From the NCBI RefSeq assembly GCF_001411555.2, contig NC_049904.1, forward strand, positions 21,961,370-22,025,369: 64,000 nucleotides of DNA, in the 5' to 3' direction. Positions 24,408 to 35,000 of this stretch are shown piece after piece. The notes under the pieces were generated by a model, which was not told where the DNA came from, searched no databases, and saw only the letters and a program-made list of their open reading frames with translations. This DNA comes from Juglans regia. Its lineage: Eukaryota; Streptophyta; Magnoliopsida; Fagales; Juglandaceae. The position numbers were made by a program, and so were the translations under genes. Each line of letters begins with the position of its first letter. Within the stretch, counting starts at the first letter, position 1.

Positions 24408-25260
24408 CACTACAAGGGGAAATACTTTTACCAGCGATACATTTTAGTTGGTAAAACCCATAATTACGCCGCGTTACTCCTATCCCAGCGATTTATAAAT
24501 CGCTGCATTTTCACCGATATTAAAGCCCCACTTTAGATCTACTCCAACGAAAGTCAAAATTCGCCGGCATTGAATTTTTTTCCCGACGAATCGCATTTGC
24601 CGCCTATAGCTCATTTAATCGCCGCAATTTGAAGATACGATGTTGCTATTAATCGTTGGGAAAGAATAATTCCAGCGATCTCTATCTGTCGCTAAAAGTG
24701 GGAATATCGCCGGTAATATGCTTTAGCCGCGATTTTTATAAATCGCCGCTAAAGAATTAACAGTTTTGAAATACCAGTTGTAGCGATATAAGTTCGCCGC
24801 GAATTAGCCTTTCCCTTTCGAGATCATTTTGCGGCGATTTCTAACTCGATGGTATTGATTTTTATGCAGTGACATTAAAATCACTGCAATTGAGCTGTTT
24901 GTTTGGGAAACCCTTTCTCCGTGCTGCTAAAATCGCTGGGAAAACTAAAATTATGGCGATTCTAAAATCGCCGTTAATTAGCATTTCGTTAGAAACTTAT
25001 TTGGCGGCGATGTAGCATCGATTTTCACATCGCTGCAACTGATTTGTTCCTTAAGCGAACTCAGTTCCAGCGATCATAAAGTCTCCGTAAGAGATCGTTT
25101 CCTTTCGTAAATTAACTAGCGGCGAGAAATAAATCGCTGGTATTGACATTTTAGCAGCGATTTTCACATCGTTGGTAGTGGCCCCTTACGTTTCCTTAAC
25201 TAATTTACCGGCAAAAAATTTCCCCACTAAAGACCTTAAAATCGTTAGGAAAACTGAATT
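24408..25260. repeat. CACTA subterminal array of GCGATTT/AATCGC motifs
   Basis: Within 850 bp there are more than twenty variants of GCGATTTTAAATCGC-type half sites, such as CAGCGATTTATAAATCGCTG at 24484, spaced about 25-60 bp and in both orientations. In En/Spm such subterminal repeats are binding sites for the TnpA protein. The array stops near 25260. Confidence 0.7.
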
Positions 25261-25572
25261 CAGGTAAAACTATTTGAGCCCATGTTCTTACTGGGCCTGG
25301 TTTTTGGTTGTTCCTAAATGAAATATTCAACCAACTTCTGCTGTACTCGTTCAAGTTGAACATCGAAAACACATTAAGCAAATAAATGTAAACTCAACCA
25401 AACTCATATGTATTTATACACTGGGGTGGTGTTTTATATTCTCATATCAAGTACAAACTGAGCTACATCTGGAATAATAAATAACCATGACGGTCATAAC
25501 AAATTGTTTAACTCTACTATCCACTGAAATTACCACTACCAAGTTCCACAACTCTATTTAAGTGGGACCGTT

Positions 25573-25698
25573 CATCGGCATTAGCACCCAACAATCCAAC
25601 ATATTGTCTTCGACTTGGTACAGGTAGCAAACGTCGAAAATATATATTGCGCGTGACTTCTCATATTCTTCATCCGTGTATTTGACGATATCAACAAA
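25573..25698 (-). pseudogene. Possible SWC4/DMAP1 exon fragment
   Basis: After a CAG acceptor (the exon would start at 25698) the minus strand reads FVDIVKYTDEEYEK. This matches VDIIKYTDEEYEN, the stretch just before the SANT-like domain of SWC4, a subunit of the SWR1 and NuA4 chromatin complexes. The match then ends: the downstream residues are unrelated in any frame. It is one partial exon, best read as a captured scrap. A chance match over 13 residues is unlikely but not excluded. Confidence 0.4.
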
Positions 25699-25907
25699 CT
25701 GCACAACATTAAGGAAAACAAAAAAAATTAGTTATGATATTAATCAAGATAGTTTTGATGACATTATGACTAGAAGAAAAACTAATGAAATTTGAGATTG
25801 AAAACTATATTTGTGAAATTTCCACTAAAATTTCCACAAAAATATATTTGTGAAACCCCAACAGCATATAACCCCATAAAGTGCTGCAATTGTGTTGAAT
25901 TCTATTT

Positions 25908-26044
25908 AATTGAGTAAACTAGATATTATCCACACTATAAATAACTGAAAGGGAAAAAGATTAAAACTCTGATCAAGAACCCCTTTTTCCTCCAAATACT
26001 CATCCACACAGCACGTTTAAAATCACCCCAAGGTACAATGGGAA
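25908..26044. repeat. 137-bp direct repeat, copy 1
   Basis: ATTGAGTAAACTAGATATTA onward through CACGTTTAAAATCA to AATGGGAA is found again at 27103-27239 with about nine differences. The two copies bracket 1.06 kb. Confidence 0.9.
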
Positions 26045-26369
26045 GCAATAAAAGTATTTCCAATGTTCAAACCAAATAAAGGGTAAAGATTCAAAATTTT
26101 AGCTTCTTTGGTTTTTTCTTCTCTACTATCATTGTAACCAAATATATAAGTGCTATAAGGATAGAATCCATATAACAATGCCACTTTCATTGTTTTATTC
26201 TGCTTCTCTACAATTAGTTGGCCTGGCCTAGTTGATGTTATACTCTGGAAACTAAAAGTACATGAAAAAAAATCAATTTGAAACTGAATGTTGTTTTCTT
26301 TGTTTTTGGTTTTGTTTTATCCTAAGGGTTGGCGAATGACCCATCAATTTCAAAAATGAAAATAAAGCT

Positions 26370-26560
26370 GCAAGTCATGGTGCTTCGAGTGGCTCTGTAG
26401 GACTCAAGGTAGTCATTGTTTGCCTTTGTTTGGTGGTGTTTGTTGGTTTTGCCGTGCTTGTATTCAAGATATGGCAAAAGAAGAAGAGAGGAGCACCCGT
26501 CAGCTAAAGCTTTTTGAATATGACGATGATGTTAGTGTTGAACTTGGTATTCGGGATTGA
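26370..26560 (+). pseudogene. Membrane-anchor C-terminus fragment, unidentified
   Basis: A plus-strand frame encodes SGSVGLK, then a hydrophobic segment of about 20 residues (VVIVCLCLVVFVGFAVLVF), then the basic stop-transfer KIWQKKKRG, followed by a stop. In the next frame the text continues LKLFEYDDDVSVELGIRD and ends in TGA at 26560. Together this looks like the tail of a single-pass membrane protein with a short acidic cytosolic end and one frameshift. I do not recognise the family. Confidence 0.35.
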
Positions 26561-26859
26561 GTTCCATTCTCATTTGTGTATTGACTGTAATTAAATGAGG
26601 TGCGCCTCATTGCTTCTATAATATAGTTTCACTGCTCTGTTAGTATAGGTCATTTTATAGTTACAGTTTTCCTGCTATGAATCTTTATTGTACTATGGCT
26701 TCTAGATCTTCCAGTTGATTATGCTTATAGGCGATCTAATTCAAGGGATTGTTTGTTTTCGCAAAAAATGAGTATGTCTCACACTTACCTTATCTTATGG
26801 CTTTGGCTTTATGGTTCTCCTCACTCCTCCCCAACGCCCTACCCCCTTGAGTTAATGTG

Positions 26860-26990
26860 TTCATAATCTCTCTCTCTCTCTCTCTCTCCCCCCACAAGAA
26901 ATAAAAGTATATATGTCTCGTGTACTTGGGCTATGCCTACCTTTTTCATCAATAAAATTATTTGTTTATGGATTGAAAAAACAGTTAAAC
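26860..26990 (+). mobile_element. (CT)n tract and LINE-like 3' end
   Basis: A CT run (about 26868-26888) is followed by GTGTACTTGGGCTATGCCTA (26922-26941), a signature shared with LINE 3' ends at 14424 and 38250, then AATAAAA and an A-rich end near 26982. No target duplication was found, so only the tail is supported. Confidence 0.5.
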
Positions 26991-27102
26991 ATATAGATTG
27001 AGCATTAGGAATTTATTGTATAAGTAGGCCATCAAGTGTCTGCACAGGGGCAGAAAACTCAATGCGCAACTTCAAACGGTTTCAGACAACAACTTTCCAG
27101 AA

Positions 27103-27239
27103 ATTGAGTAAACTAGATATTATCCACACTATAAATAACTGAAAGGGAAAAAAGATTAAAACTCTAATCAAGAACCCCTTTTTACTCCAAATACTCGTAC
27201 ACACAACACGTTTAAAATCATCCCAAGGCAGAATGGGAA
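27103..27239. repeat. 137-bp direct repeat, copy 2
   Basis: Second copy of the repeat at 25908-26044, same orientation. It ends some 50 bp from the last recognised BRCC36 exon, so it sits where the next exons of that gene should be. Confidence 0.9.
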
Positions 27240-27291
27240 AAGAGCTTGTTTACAGGGCTACTTCCCGAATAACCTTGCATTTAACACATAC

Positions 27292-28827
27292 CTTGTGGTC
27301 ATCTTCACTAAAGCAGGAAAATATCAGCCCGATAAACCCAGAGTCCACAAGTTGATACATTGCCTGAGTTCGCACATCTGAAAAAAGTACAAAGCATTTT
27401 TTTAGTCAAACCTTCCTTGAATATATATCATCCTTTATCACTTTCACTTTCACGATAATTGCATATGGAGCCAAAAGATCATCTTGTAGTACATATTAAC
27501 AGGACATATAAGCCTAAAGCACTATATCGATTAGTAAAGTAAGATTCAAAGGTGAAAAATTCTGTAATTTACAACAATATTGGAACATATAACAGAAAAT
27601 AAACCAAGAAAAATAGTAGATGGTCAATGCATACCAACGTGGGAAGGAAGAACTGTAACATGAGGATGAGAATGATACCACCCAATTACTCTTGTTATTC
27701 TTCCAGTAAACGTGGTCATTCTGTTTTCTCAAGTTAATTTCACAACATCACATGAAATAGGAGCGTCATTCCCTTAGCATAAACAGAAACAATATTCTAA
27801 AAAAAATCCATTCTAGAAAATTGTATTTGTTTGATTTACAAGGGGAAAATTTAATCCATCAAAAGAATTACTGAAAAATGGTCTTGGGCTCAGTTGGTGA
27901 AATACAATGTTACTTCCCTTTTAGAATAAGCCCAAACCGATAATAGTTTTATATACATATACATAGATATATATATATATCTATCCAAAAGTTGCACATC
28001 ATGAATTTAATGTCATAATCTTGTGATCATGGTAAAAGCAATAGCTACTTTCATTGATAACAATTTCCCCAAAGACTCAGCTGCCTAGCAAGAAAGTATC
28101 AGCAACAATTGGTTTAATTAGGGAATAGCTCATGATGTTCATATAGACCTACTATATGCCTCTCATCTAGCTACCATATAGCTTGGTAAGTTCATGAGAT
28201 AAAATTTGACAGAAAACTGTATTCACCTTCTATTATATGCAATGCTTGTTCTCGTAGATAGGAACATCAATGTATGGATGTTTGTGGAGCAAAGATCCAA
28301 GTTCTTCAAAGGCTTTTACCAAAATTTAATTTTTATAGGTTATTAGCTATCAAATTGATCTCTTACCCATAACAAAAAACATGGCATAAGTAAAAAAACA
28401 ACCAACCAAAAACTTTAAACACAAATAAACAAGCATTCACATTGCCAGTCAAGAACACTGATCTACTACGAATAGTAAAATCAACAATATGCAAGCCCCA
28501 ACTTTAAATTCAAAAATCCTGCACATCATTTATAATTACTAGAATTACAAAAAACCATATAGAAACAACCCATATCTGACATATTCCAACCATTCAAGCT
28601 CCACTCCAAGTACAAGCACCAAACCCACCAAGCAATCTTAATTTTTGCTGAAGATAAAACAAAAACATAAAAACGACAAAAATAAATTGGAAATGGGAAC
28701 ATCATGACTGAACCTCAATATCTTTATCAAGAAGAAGCCCCATGATGGCTTCGGTCTCTGTGGACAATGCATGCCTCATCCACCTTAACCACACATCTTC
28801 CGACATTTTCACACATGTTAGAGACAT
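27292..28827 (-). pseudogene. BRCC36 (K63 deubiquitinase) 5' fragment inside the CACTA element
   Basis: Three minus-strand exons match plant BRCC36, the JAMM/MPN+ metalloprotease that trims K63-linked ubiquitin in DNA-repair complexes. Exon A (28827 to 28714) encodes MSLTCVKMSEDVWLRWMRHA to LLLDKDIE. Exon B (27720 to 27635) encodes TGRITRVIGWYHSHPHVTVL then PSHV. Exon C (27377 to 27292) encodes VRTQAMYQLVDSGFIGLIFS to SEDDHK. Exons B and C join in phase and rebuild the zinc motif HSHPH...SxxD, so splice sites are retained. The exon between A and B (ALIWGASPQ region in the family) and everything after C are missing. It cannot make the normal enzyme. The intact parent gene should lie elsewhere in the genome. 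Confidence 0.87.
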
Positions 28828-28939
28828 ATTCTGTACCTACAAACAGAATATGGCCTTTGTCAATCTAGCTCAGAAAAAACTGGGCTCATGTTAAGACATG
28901 TTACTTTACACCCATGTGTAGTAGGACTATAGACAAATG

Positions 28940-29003
28940 ACTTCCATCCAACGCTCATGGATTATATACCACAGAATATAATCCATGAGCGTTGGATGGA
29001 AGT
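28940..29003. repeat. Perfect 28-bp hairpin
   Basis: Arms 28940-28967 (ACTTCCATCCAACGCTCATG...) and 28976-29003 are exact reverse complements around the 8-base loop ACCACAGA. The hairpin lies 113 bp upstream of the BRCC36 start on its strand. There is no obvious CACTA or MITE end around it. Confidence 0.95.
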
Positions 29004-29358
29004 ACAAACAACAAATTAACAAAAATCAACCTTCGTCTTGCACTGTATTGCAAGCCACATCCCATCATCTGCATTCACGCACCACATCACTGTAGAGCAT
29101 ATCAAACCGAAATCAAATGTGATATAGGAAGAAATAAAATTATAAGTATTTGTACCGTTTGGAAGAGAAATAGGTAGTTTTTAAATTAAGGAACTTCCAC
29201 TGAGATTTAACTTTACTATCATGATCGTGATATGTATCTCAGCCCTGGTCTACCAGTGAATAAAATGGACATGGACACTAGATAGCCTCCATTTATGTCC
29301 TACACTTTATGGTTCAGGTAGGGAGTCTGAAGATATGCTCAAAAACTTCTCAAAAAGA

Positions 29359-29520
29359 GGACACCCAAACTTGTTATCTCCTCGGTGTAGACATAGATCC
29401 CGTTATATATATATATATAGTTCTATATATATATATTTTATATTTTGCCCAGTGTCGTATAGACTAACAAAAAACCACCCAAAAGATCAAGGACACCCAA
29501 ACTTCTTATCTCCCCGGTGT
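29359..29520. repeat. Short duplicated block
   Basis: GGACACCCAAACTTGTTATC at 29359 recurs at 29491 with one change, each followed by a CGGTGT. A TA-rich microsatellite (29406-29440) lies between. It sits at the 3' end of the Ptta-like gene and probably is part of its trailer. Confidence 0.7.
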
Positions 29521-29559
29521 CATAGTCACTAGCAAAAAACCCCCCAAAAAATTCCAAAA

Positions 29560-31590
29560 TATGAGAAGCCCCTTATGGGTCGGGTGAATTGTTACACTGA
29601 GTCTGTCGAACTGACTTAGTGAACAACGGAAAAGCCCTAAAGAATGACTGCATAAGGTTGTCATTCTGTATCTGATGCTCCCTAAGAGCCTGCATCTCAC
29701 TCCTCATTTCATCCAGCTGACTCTTGCAGTCTTCAGCATCTTTCTTATATTGTTCAGCATCTTTCTTATATTGCTCATAATCTTTCTTGTGTTTTTCAAC
29801 CTCAAACAGGTATTATTGCATTTGAAGTTTATCATGTTGTCTACATGACTCGGGGATGACCATCTCCCCAAGTCCTCGTGCATATCCAGGTAGATGGCCA
29901 AGGACCTCCCTAAAGACAGTCGATGCTGCCTCATCACTATGTTGCTCTAGTCCTGGGCCATCCAACCTACCTTGCATCTCCTTCTGCACATTGACAGCAC
30001 AACGATTATTAACAAATCTAGAATTGGACATAGATACTTGATTCTGTAAGTGTACTACTCACATAAGTTTCTTTTGTAGCATTTGTCACAAACTTATTCT
30101 TCATCTTCGACCAGCGCGTCTCCTTATAGAAGTCGACCAAATTCCCATTCTCAGTGCACTACATGTGTGAGCAATGAGTATAAGAATATTATATATATAA
30201 GAAAACATTATTCTGTAGTAGACATGTGGATTTTAAGCCCAAAACCTATGAGTAACCACTACCCAATAGTAATGTAATATTGTCACTAAAATATCCAAGT
30301 GCATTTTCACATTGAATTTGAAATGAAAAGATTGTTTTCCCTTAGAGATACCTTCTGCTCAAGTAATCAGACGAATGATTTACGTCCTGATATGTGATTA
30401 ATCGCCTGCTTGTTTTGGTTCTCCCGATTTTGAGCTGAAATTTTCTGCCATACGCATCACGGAAAGATTACTTATGATAAACAAATAGATTTTCCACAAC
30501 AATATTTAGGCATATTGAATTGATTGAAATATAGTTTAATTTGAGAAAGAGCATATGTACCTTAAAGGCATCGCTGCCCCACCTTCCACATAACTTCACT
30601 CATACAATGGGGTCCACCAAGCTAGTTTCATGAGCCAACGCTTCTTCGTGGCTTCCATATGACTGATAAATCTTGTGCAAGACGTGATGGAAGGCGTTGA
30701 AGCGCTTACGTAGGGCTTTTGTCACCGTCAATCGGTGGTTTTCGCGTTCTCAGTCAAACACAAAGTCACTCTACATAAAGCATCATGCAAATAATTATGT
30801 GCCATATCGTTATTTGGGCGACGATTAAACTACATAAACAACTTTCAAATAATCACTAAACATAACCAATGACTTACTCGAACACGGTCAATGAGCTCCT
30901 CTTTAATGGCTTGTGGGACATCCGACCAATGCTTGTAACTCATGTCGCAATATTGTTTAACAATCCACGATACTCGTGTTGTGAACATAGAAGTGTGTTC
31001 ACAACATGAGGCTGTCTCACCATCGTTTATCTTCAATTGGACTTTCCCATTCTTCCTTAGCTTCTCGAAGAAAATGCATTTAGCTGGCCCATGAGTTCGT
31101 TTCCTCTGTTCCGTCGTAGATACGGCCTCCGTGGGGGCATCTGGAATCATGTTAAAGGTGTAATATATTAGTGTTTTTAAGTGTAATGTGGAATATTCAC
31201 ACTCTACATAACACATACAAACATGATAACGCCTCAAAATTAAAGTATTGGAAAAACATGCACCAGTTTGTTCTCTAGGAGGTGATTGTTCCATTGCATT
31301 TGGTGGGGATTCTTGAATAGGTTTTGGCGCGTGATTTGGGTTGGCGCATGGTGGGGGGACTTGGGGGCTGTGTCGAGTCATCCGAGGAGGATTGATTACA
31401 CTCATCCGTGCTGTGATATGAAGATATTTTCGCACCACGTGGTTGGATGTGACGAGCTGAGTATGGTATGTAACGCCTTCCACGAGTACCTCGAAGTCTC
31501 CCTCCTCCTCTTGAACTGGGTCCCAATTGGTTACCTGCACGAGTATGAGTTAATGACATTATGATAAAATTGATAAATGAATTGAACATA
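29560..31590 (-). pseudogene. Ptta/TnpA-like gene of the CACTA element, decayed
   Basis: The minus strand carries, in order: an RG-rich N-terminus (SSRGGGRLRGTRGRRYIPYS, about 31510), the core KLRKNGKVQLKINDGETASC then FTTRVSWIVKQYCDM (31080-30930), HHVLHKIYQSYGSHEEAL (about 30660), KAINHISGRKSFV-like text near 30400, NLVDFYKETRWSKMKNKFV (about 30130), and a C-terminal coiled-coil-like EQYKKDAEQYKKDAE (about 29760). This order is that of the plant En/Spm second protein (Ptta family), which in maize corresponds to the DNA-binding TnpA. Stops occur in the second and third blocks, and introns separate them. Confidence 0.75.
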
Positions 31591-32084
31591 ATAATCTCAA
31601 AGTCACAGACAGGTTCGTAAAAAAGATCATTTATCTACCATTTTCAATTACTTTTGGGTAGACTAACCCTTACATTATGAGCATTTAGTATAGACAGAGG
31701 AATAACTGAATTGTCAAAATTTATACCTTCATAATGCATAGTGCTCCTCATTTGTCCTCCCGGTTTGAACGTCACCTGAAGCAAATAAAATCACATATTA
31801 GACTTCGTTTAAATTAGGTATGGATGTTGTAAAACATGGACACTACACCCAAACTTGTTTGTTATTTGCATGGTAAGTAGTTCACCCAATGAGAAAGGAA
31901 ATCCTTCATGCAGGTTAGAAATAAATCAAAACATATATTTCATACAATCTCATACTGAATTCTAAATATATACACATACCAATTTCAAACAATCTCATTT
32001 TGTCAACTGTCTATGTACACATGGGAATTTCAAACAATAAATCTAAGATGTCAACCTTAAATTAACGAAGTTCCTGGGTTGTAA

Positions 32085-35000
32085 TTATAAATCTAACTCA
32101 GACTCATCCTCTGTTGATATGTCCTCCTCATCTGAACATTCCCCCTCATTTGTTGATAGGTCCTCCTCATCTGAATATTCCCTCTCACTGGCCACATTTC
32201 CAGAATCAAAAGTGATCATGTCATCATTAATAAAGCCGGTTGAATCTATGCATTGACCATCCGGATCCATGATTTCTTGTGCATCAACATGGCTAGGTAG
32301 TATATCAGGCCTATTCAGTGGAGTTGCCACTTGATCTGTATTATCACACTGCACTGGTTCATAATAATATGATGATTCATCTTCTTGATCGACATCATGT
32401 GTGGCGCCCCTGACCCCCATGTAAGGAGACATGGGAATCGAGACGCCAAGATGATGACAGCACGGTCACGCATCCCAATGATAGTGCCAAGTGTGTGTAC
32501 ATGCAACAGTGTACAATAAAAATGCAGCGGATGAGTCAACTAAGTACCAGAATTTAAATACAATCTAAACATCAGTAAAGGTTTAAAAAGTAGTTATACA
32601 GTCATCTAAAATTAAAATACAATACAGTAAAATAAAATAAATAAGCAAGTGATCCGAGATCACTCCTCGGGCGGAGCCGTCTCCTCAGGCTCGCCCTCAT
32701 CCTCCTTTGCATCAAAATCTGCGTTACCAAATATGGTACCGCAGGTAAGTATAAACCAAACAACCACGAGATAAAAATCCATTAATGCAACCAACATGCA
32801 TGCATATGATGAAATATGCATTATGTCCAAAACATCATTTTTCCCGAAAATGAATATTTTCAACACACGCCAAAATCCTAGTTGGCCCAAAAATATCCAT
32901 AACATATTTTTCCAGAAAATGATCACACAGTTTACAAAATCCAGCACACGCTATTTTCTCATAAAATAGTCCATTTTAATGTATGCACCATGATCTCCGC
33001 TATGGGTCATCTGCACACCCTGGCTTTGTAGCGATGCCCAGTTCCGCGCCCAGCGCGTACATGGCCAAGCGTCCTCTACGCAACGAGCAACGCCCAGTTC
33101 CGCGCCCAGCGCGTACATGGCCAAGCGTCCTCTAGTCCCCGCCAGCAGAAGGACCACGGAGTCGGCACGAGACCATCTCGTCCTATCCCATTGTCGCCAG
33201 GCGACAATCCAGGGGACGTCACTCAGTATATTACGCTCCTGAGTGACCAGAGGAGCTCCACCGAGATAATGCCCCATCTCGGCTTGGGGTCGTGATACAC
33301 ACGCACCCAAAAATATTCTCACACATGAAACCCAGTTTCAATAAACACATGAGCATGAATGCATGAAATCATGCAATGTACAAGTACCAACACTAATCAA
33401 CAACCAACAATTACCAACCCAAACAAATCCAATCAAACAACTCCACTCATCAATCCATCCGACCCCCGTACTCCTCGGACTCAGTCTGGAAAAACCAATC
33501 AATAGTATAATGAGTTAGTGCAAAAATACATTTAAATCTCAAAAGTTATTTGGGAAAATACTTACAGTGCTATATAGCAATTTCCGGAGGATCACGGAGA
33601 TGCAAGAAGTGGAAATACAGCTGCAGAACAGTGCCAAATGCACTGTGGCCGTGGGTCTCAAAGACCCACTTTTGAACGGGTGCAAACGAAGACCTGAGAT
33701 TGATAGGGTAGGACCTAGGAATGTCGGTGAAGCTAGTGGTGTTGATGGTTGGCCGTGGGTGGCAACGCAAAGGGTGGTTGAAGTGCAAAAATACCCAAAA
33801 CGGAAATGGAGTTGGATGTGCTTCACCAGTGACGGATCGGAGCTGGGGTTGGGTCCATTGGGTTGCTAGGAGGTCGAGGATGAAGTGGTGAAGAGATGGT
33901 AGTCGGAGGTGGCGTGACGGCGGCGCTAGAGCAAATGGTGGCCGCGGCTTGGTATGGTGCGTGGGGGAGAATGCCGGCGAGTTAGGGGCTGAGGTCGGTG
34001 GGGTGAGGTCCAATCCTCACATGTTGGGTCACAAAAATGATCCAACGGAAACGATTTTAAAACAGCAATTGAAATAAAATAATTCAAACGCAGTGATTAA
34101 AATGAAAATAAATAATTAAACCCAACAATAAGTTAATTTAATTTGAGAAGAAATTTAAACGCATAACAATAATTAATTTAGAGAGAGCACTTCAAAAATA
34201 ATTTTCGTAAACTAAAAATCATAAAAATAACCCAATTAAAAATCCAATAATTTTAAAATAAGAGAATAAATTTTTGAATAAATAAAAATAATCATTCAGT
34301 AAAAATACACTAAAATACGAGGTGTTACATCATGAGTGCTTGATTCGCCATTAATATCTTCGAGAACCCTCGACAGTGGCGGAATATTGTATACATTCCT
34401 ATTTGTATAGTTCTGCACAACACCTCAACTCCCTTTCGCCCTTAAATCTCTTATGTAGAAACATTGATCAGCCTGACTCGCCAACACGAATGGTTCATCC
34501 TTATACCAAGTTCTGTTCATGTTGACACTAATCATATGGTCATCCACCCGCACTCCTCATTTTCGCTCACCAACGTCAAACCAATCATATTCAAACAGGT
34601 ACAACCGACGCCACTCCATGTAGCGTAACTCTTCGATATTATTAATAACACCGTAGAAGTCGACGTTATTTATGGCCTCATCACCGGTTACCAACACCCT
34701 ATAATTTTGTGTACGCCGGCGAAGTTCGCGCTGCTTCATATGAAACTTTTTTCCATTAACTATGCAAATAGCGTATGTTGCAACCCAACGGTCAGGACCG
34801 CAAGCTAACACATACAGATCAACAGACACATCAAGTGTATGCGAGGCACGATGTTCCTAGATCTATACAAAAAAAAAAAAAAAACAAATTTCACAACGTT
34901 TATTCTTCTCAATTCTGAAGCATCTAAAATGAAAGCGTTAGCATTTCAACTTAGATAGGGATGGATAAGAACTTACATGTTGCTTGAACGGAGTTGCACC

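Noticed and set aside
32085..32432. A stand-alone acidic 115-codon gene
   Set aside because: It is the C-terminal tail of the split TNP2 gene, and its first dozen codons come from the inserted LTR element.
33539..34013. 100-147 codon frames on both strands
   Set aside because: Mirror frames in the GC-rich block of copy B. The similar block in copy E (53070-53270) has other stops and shifts.
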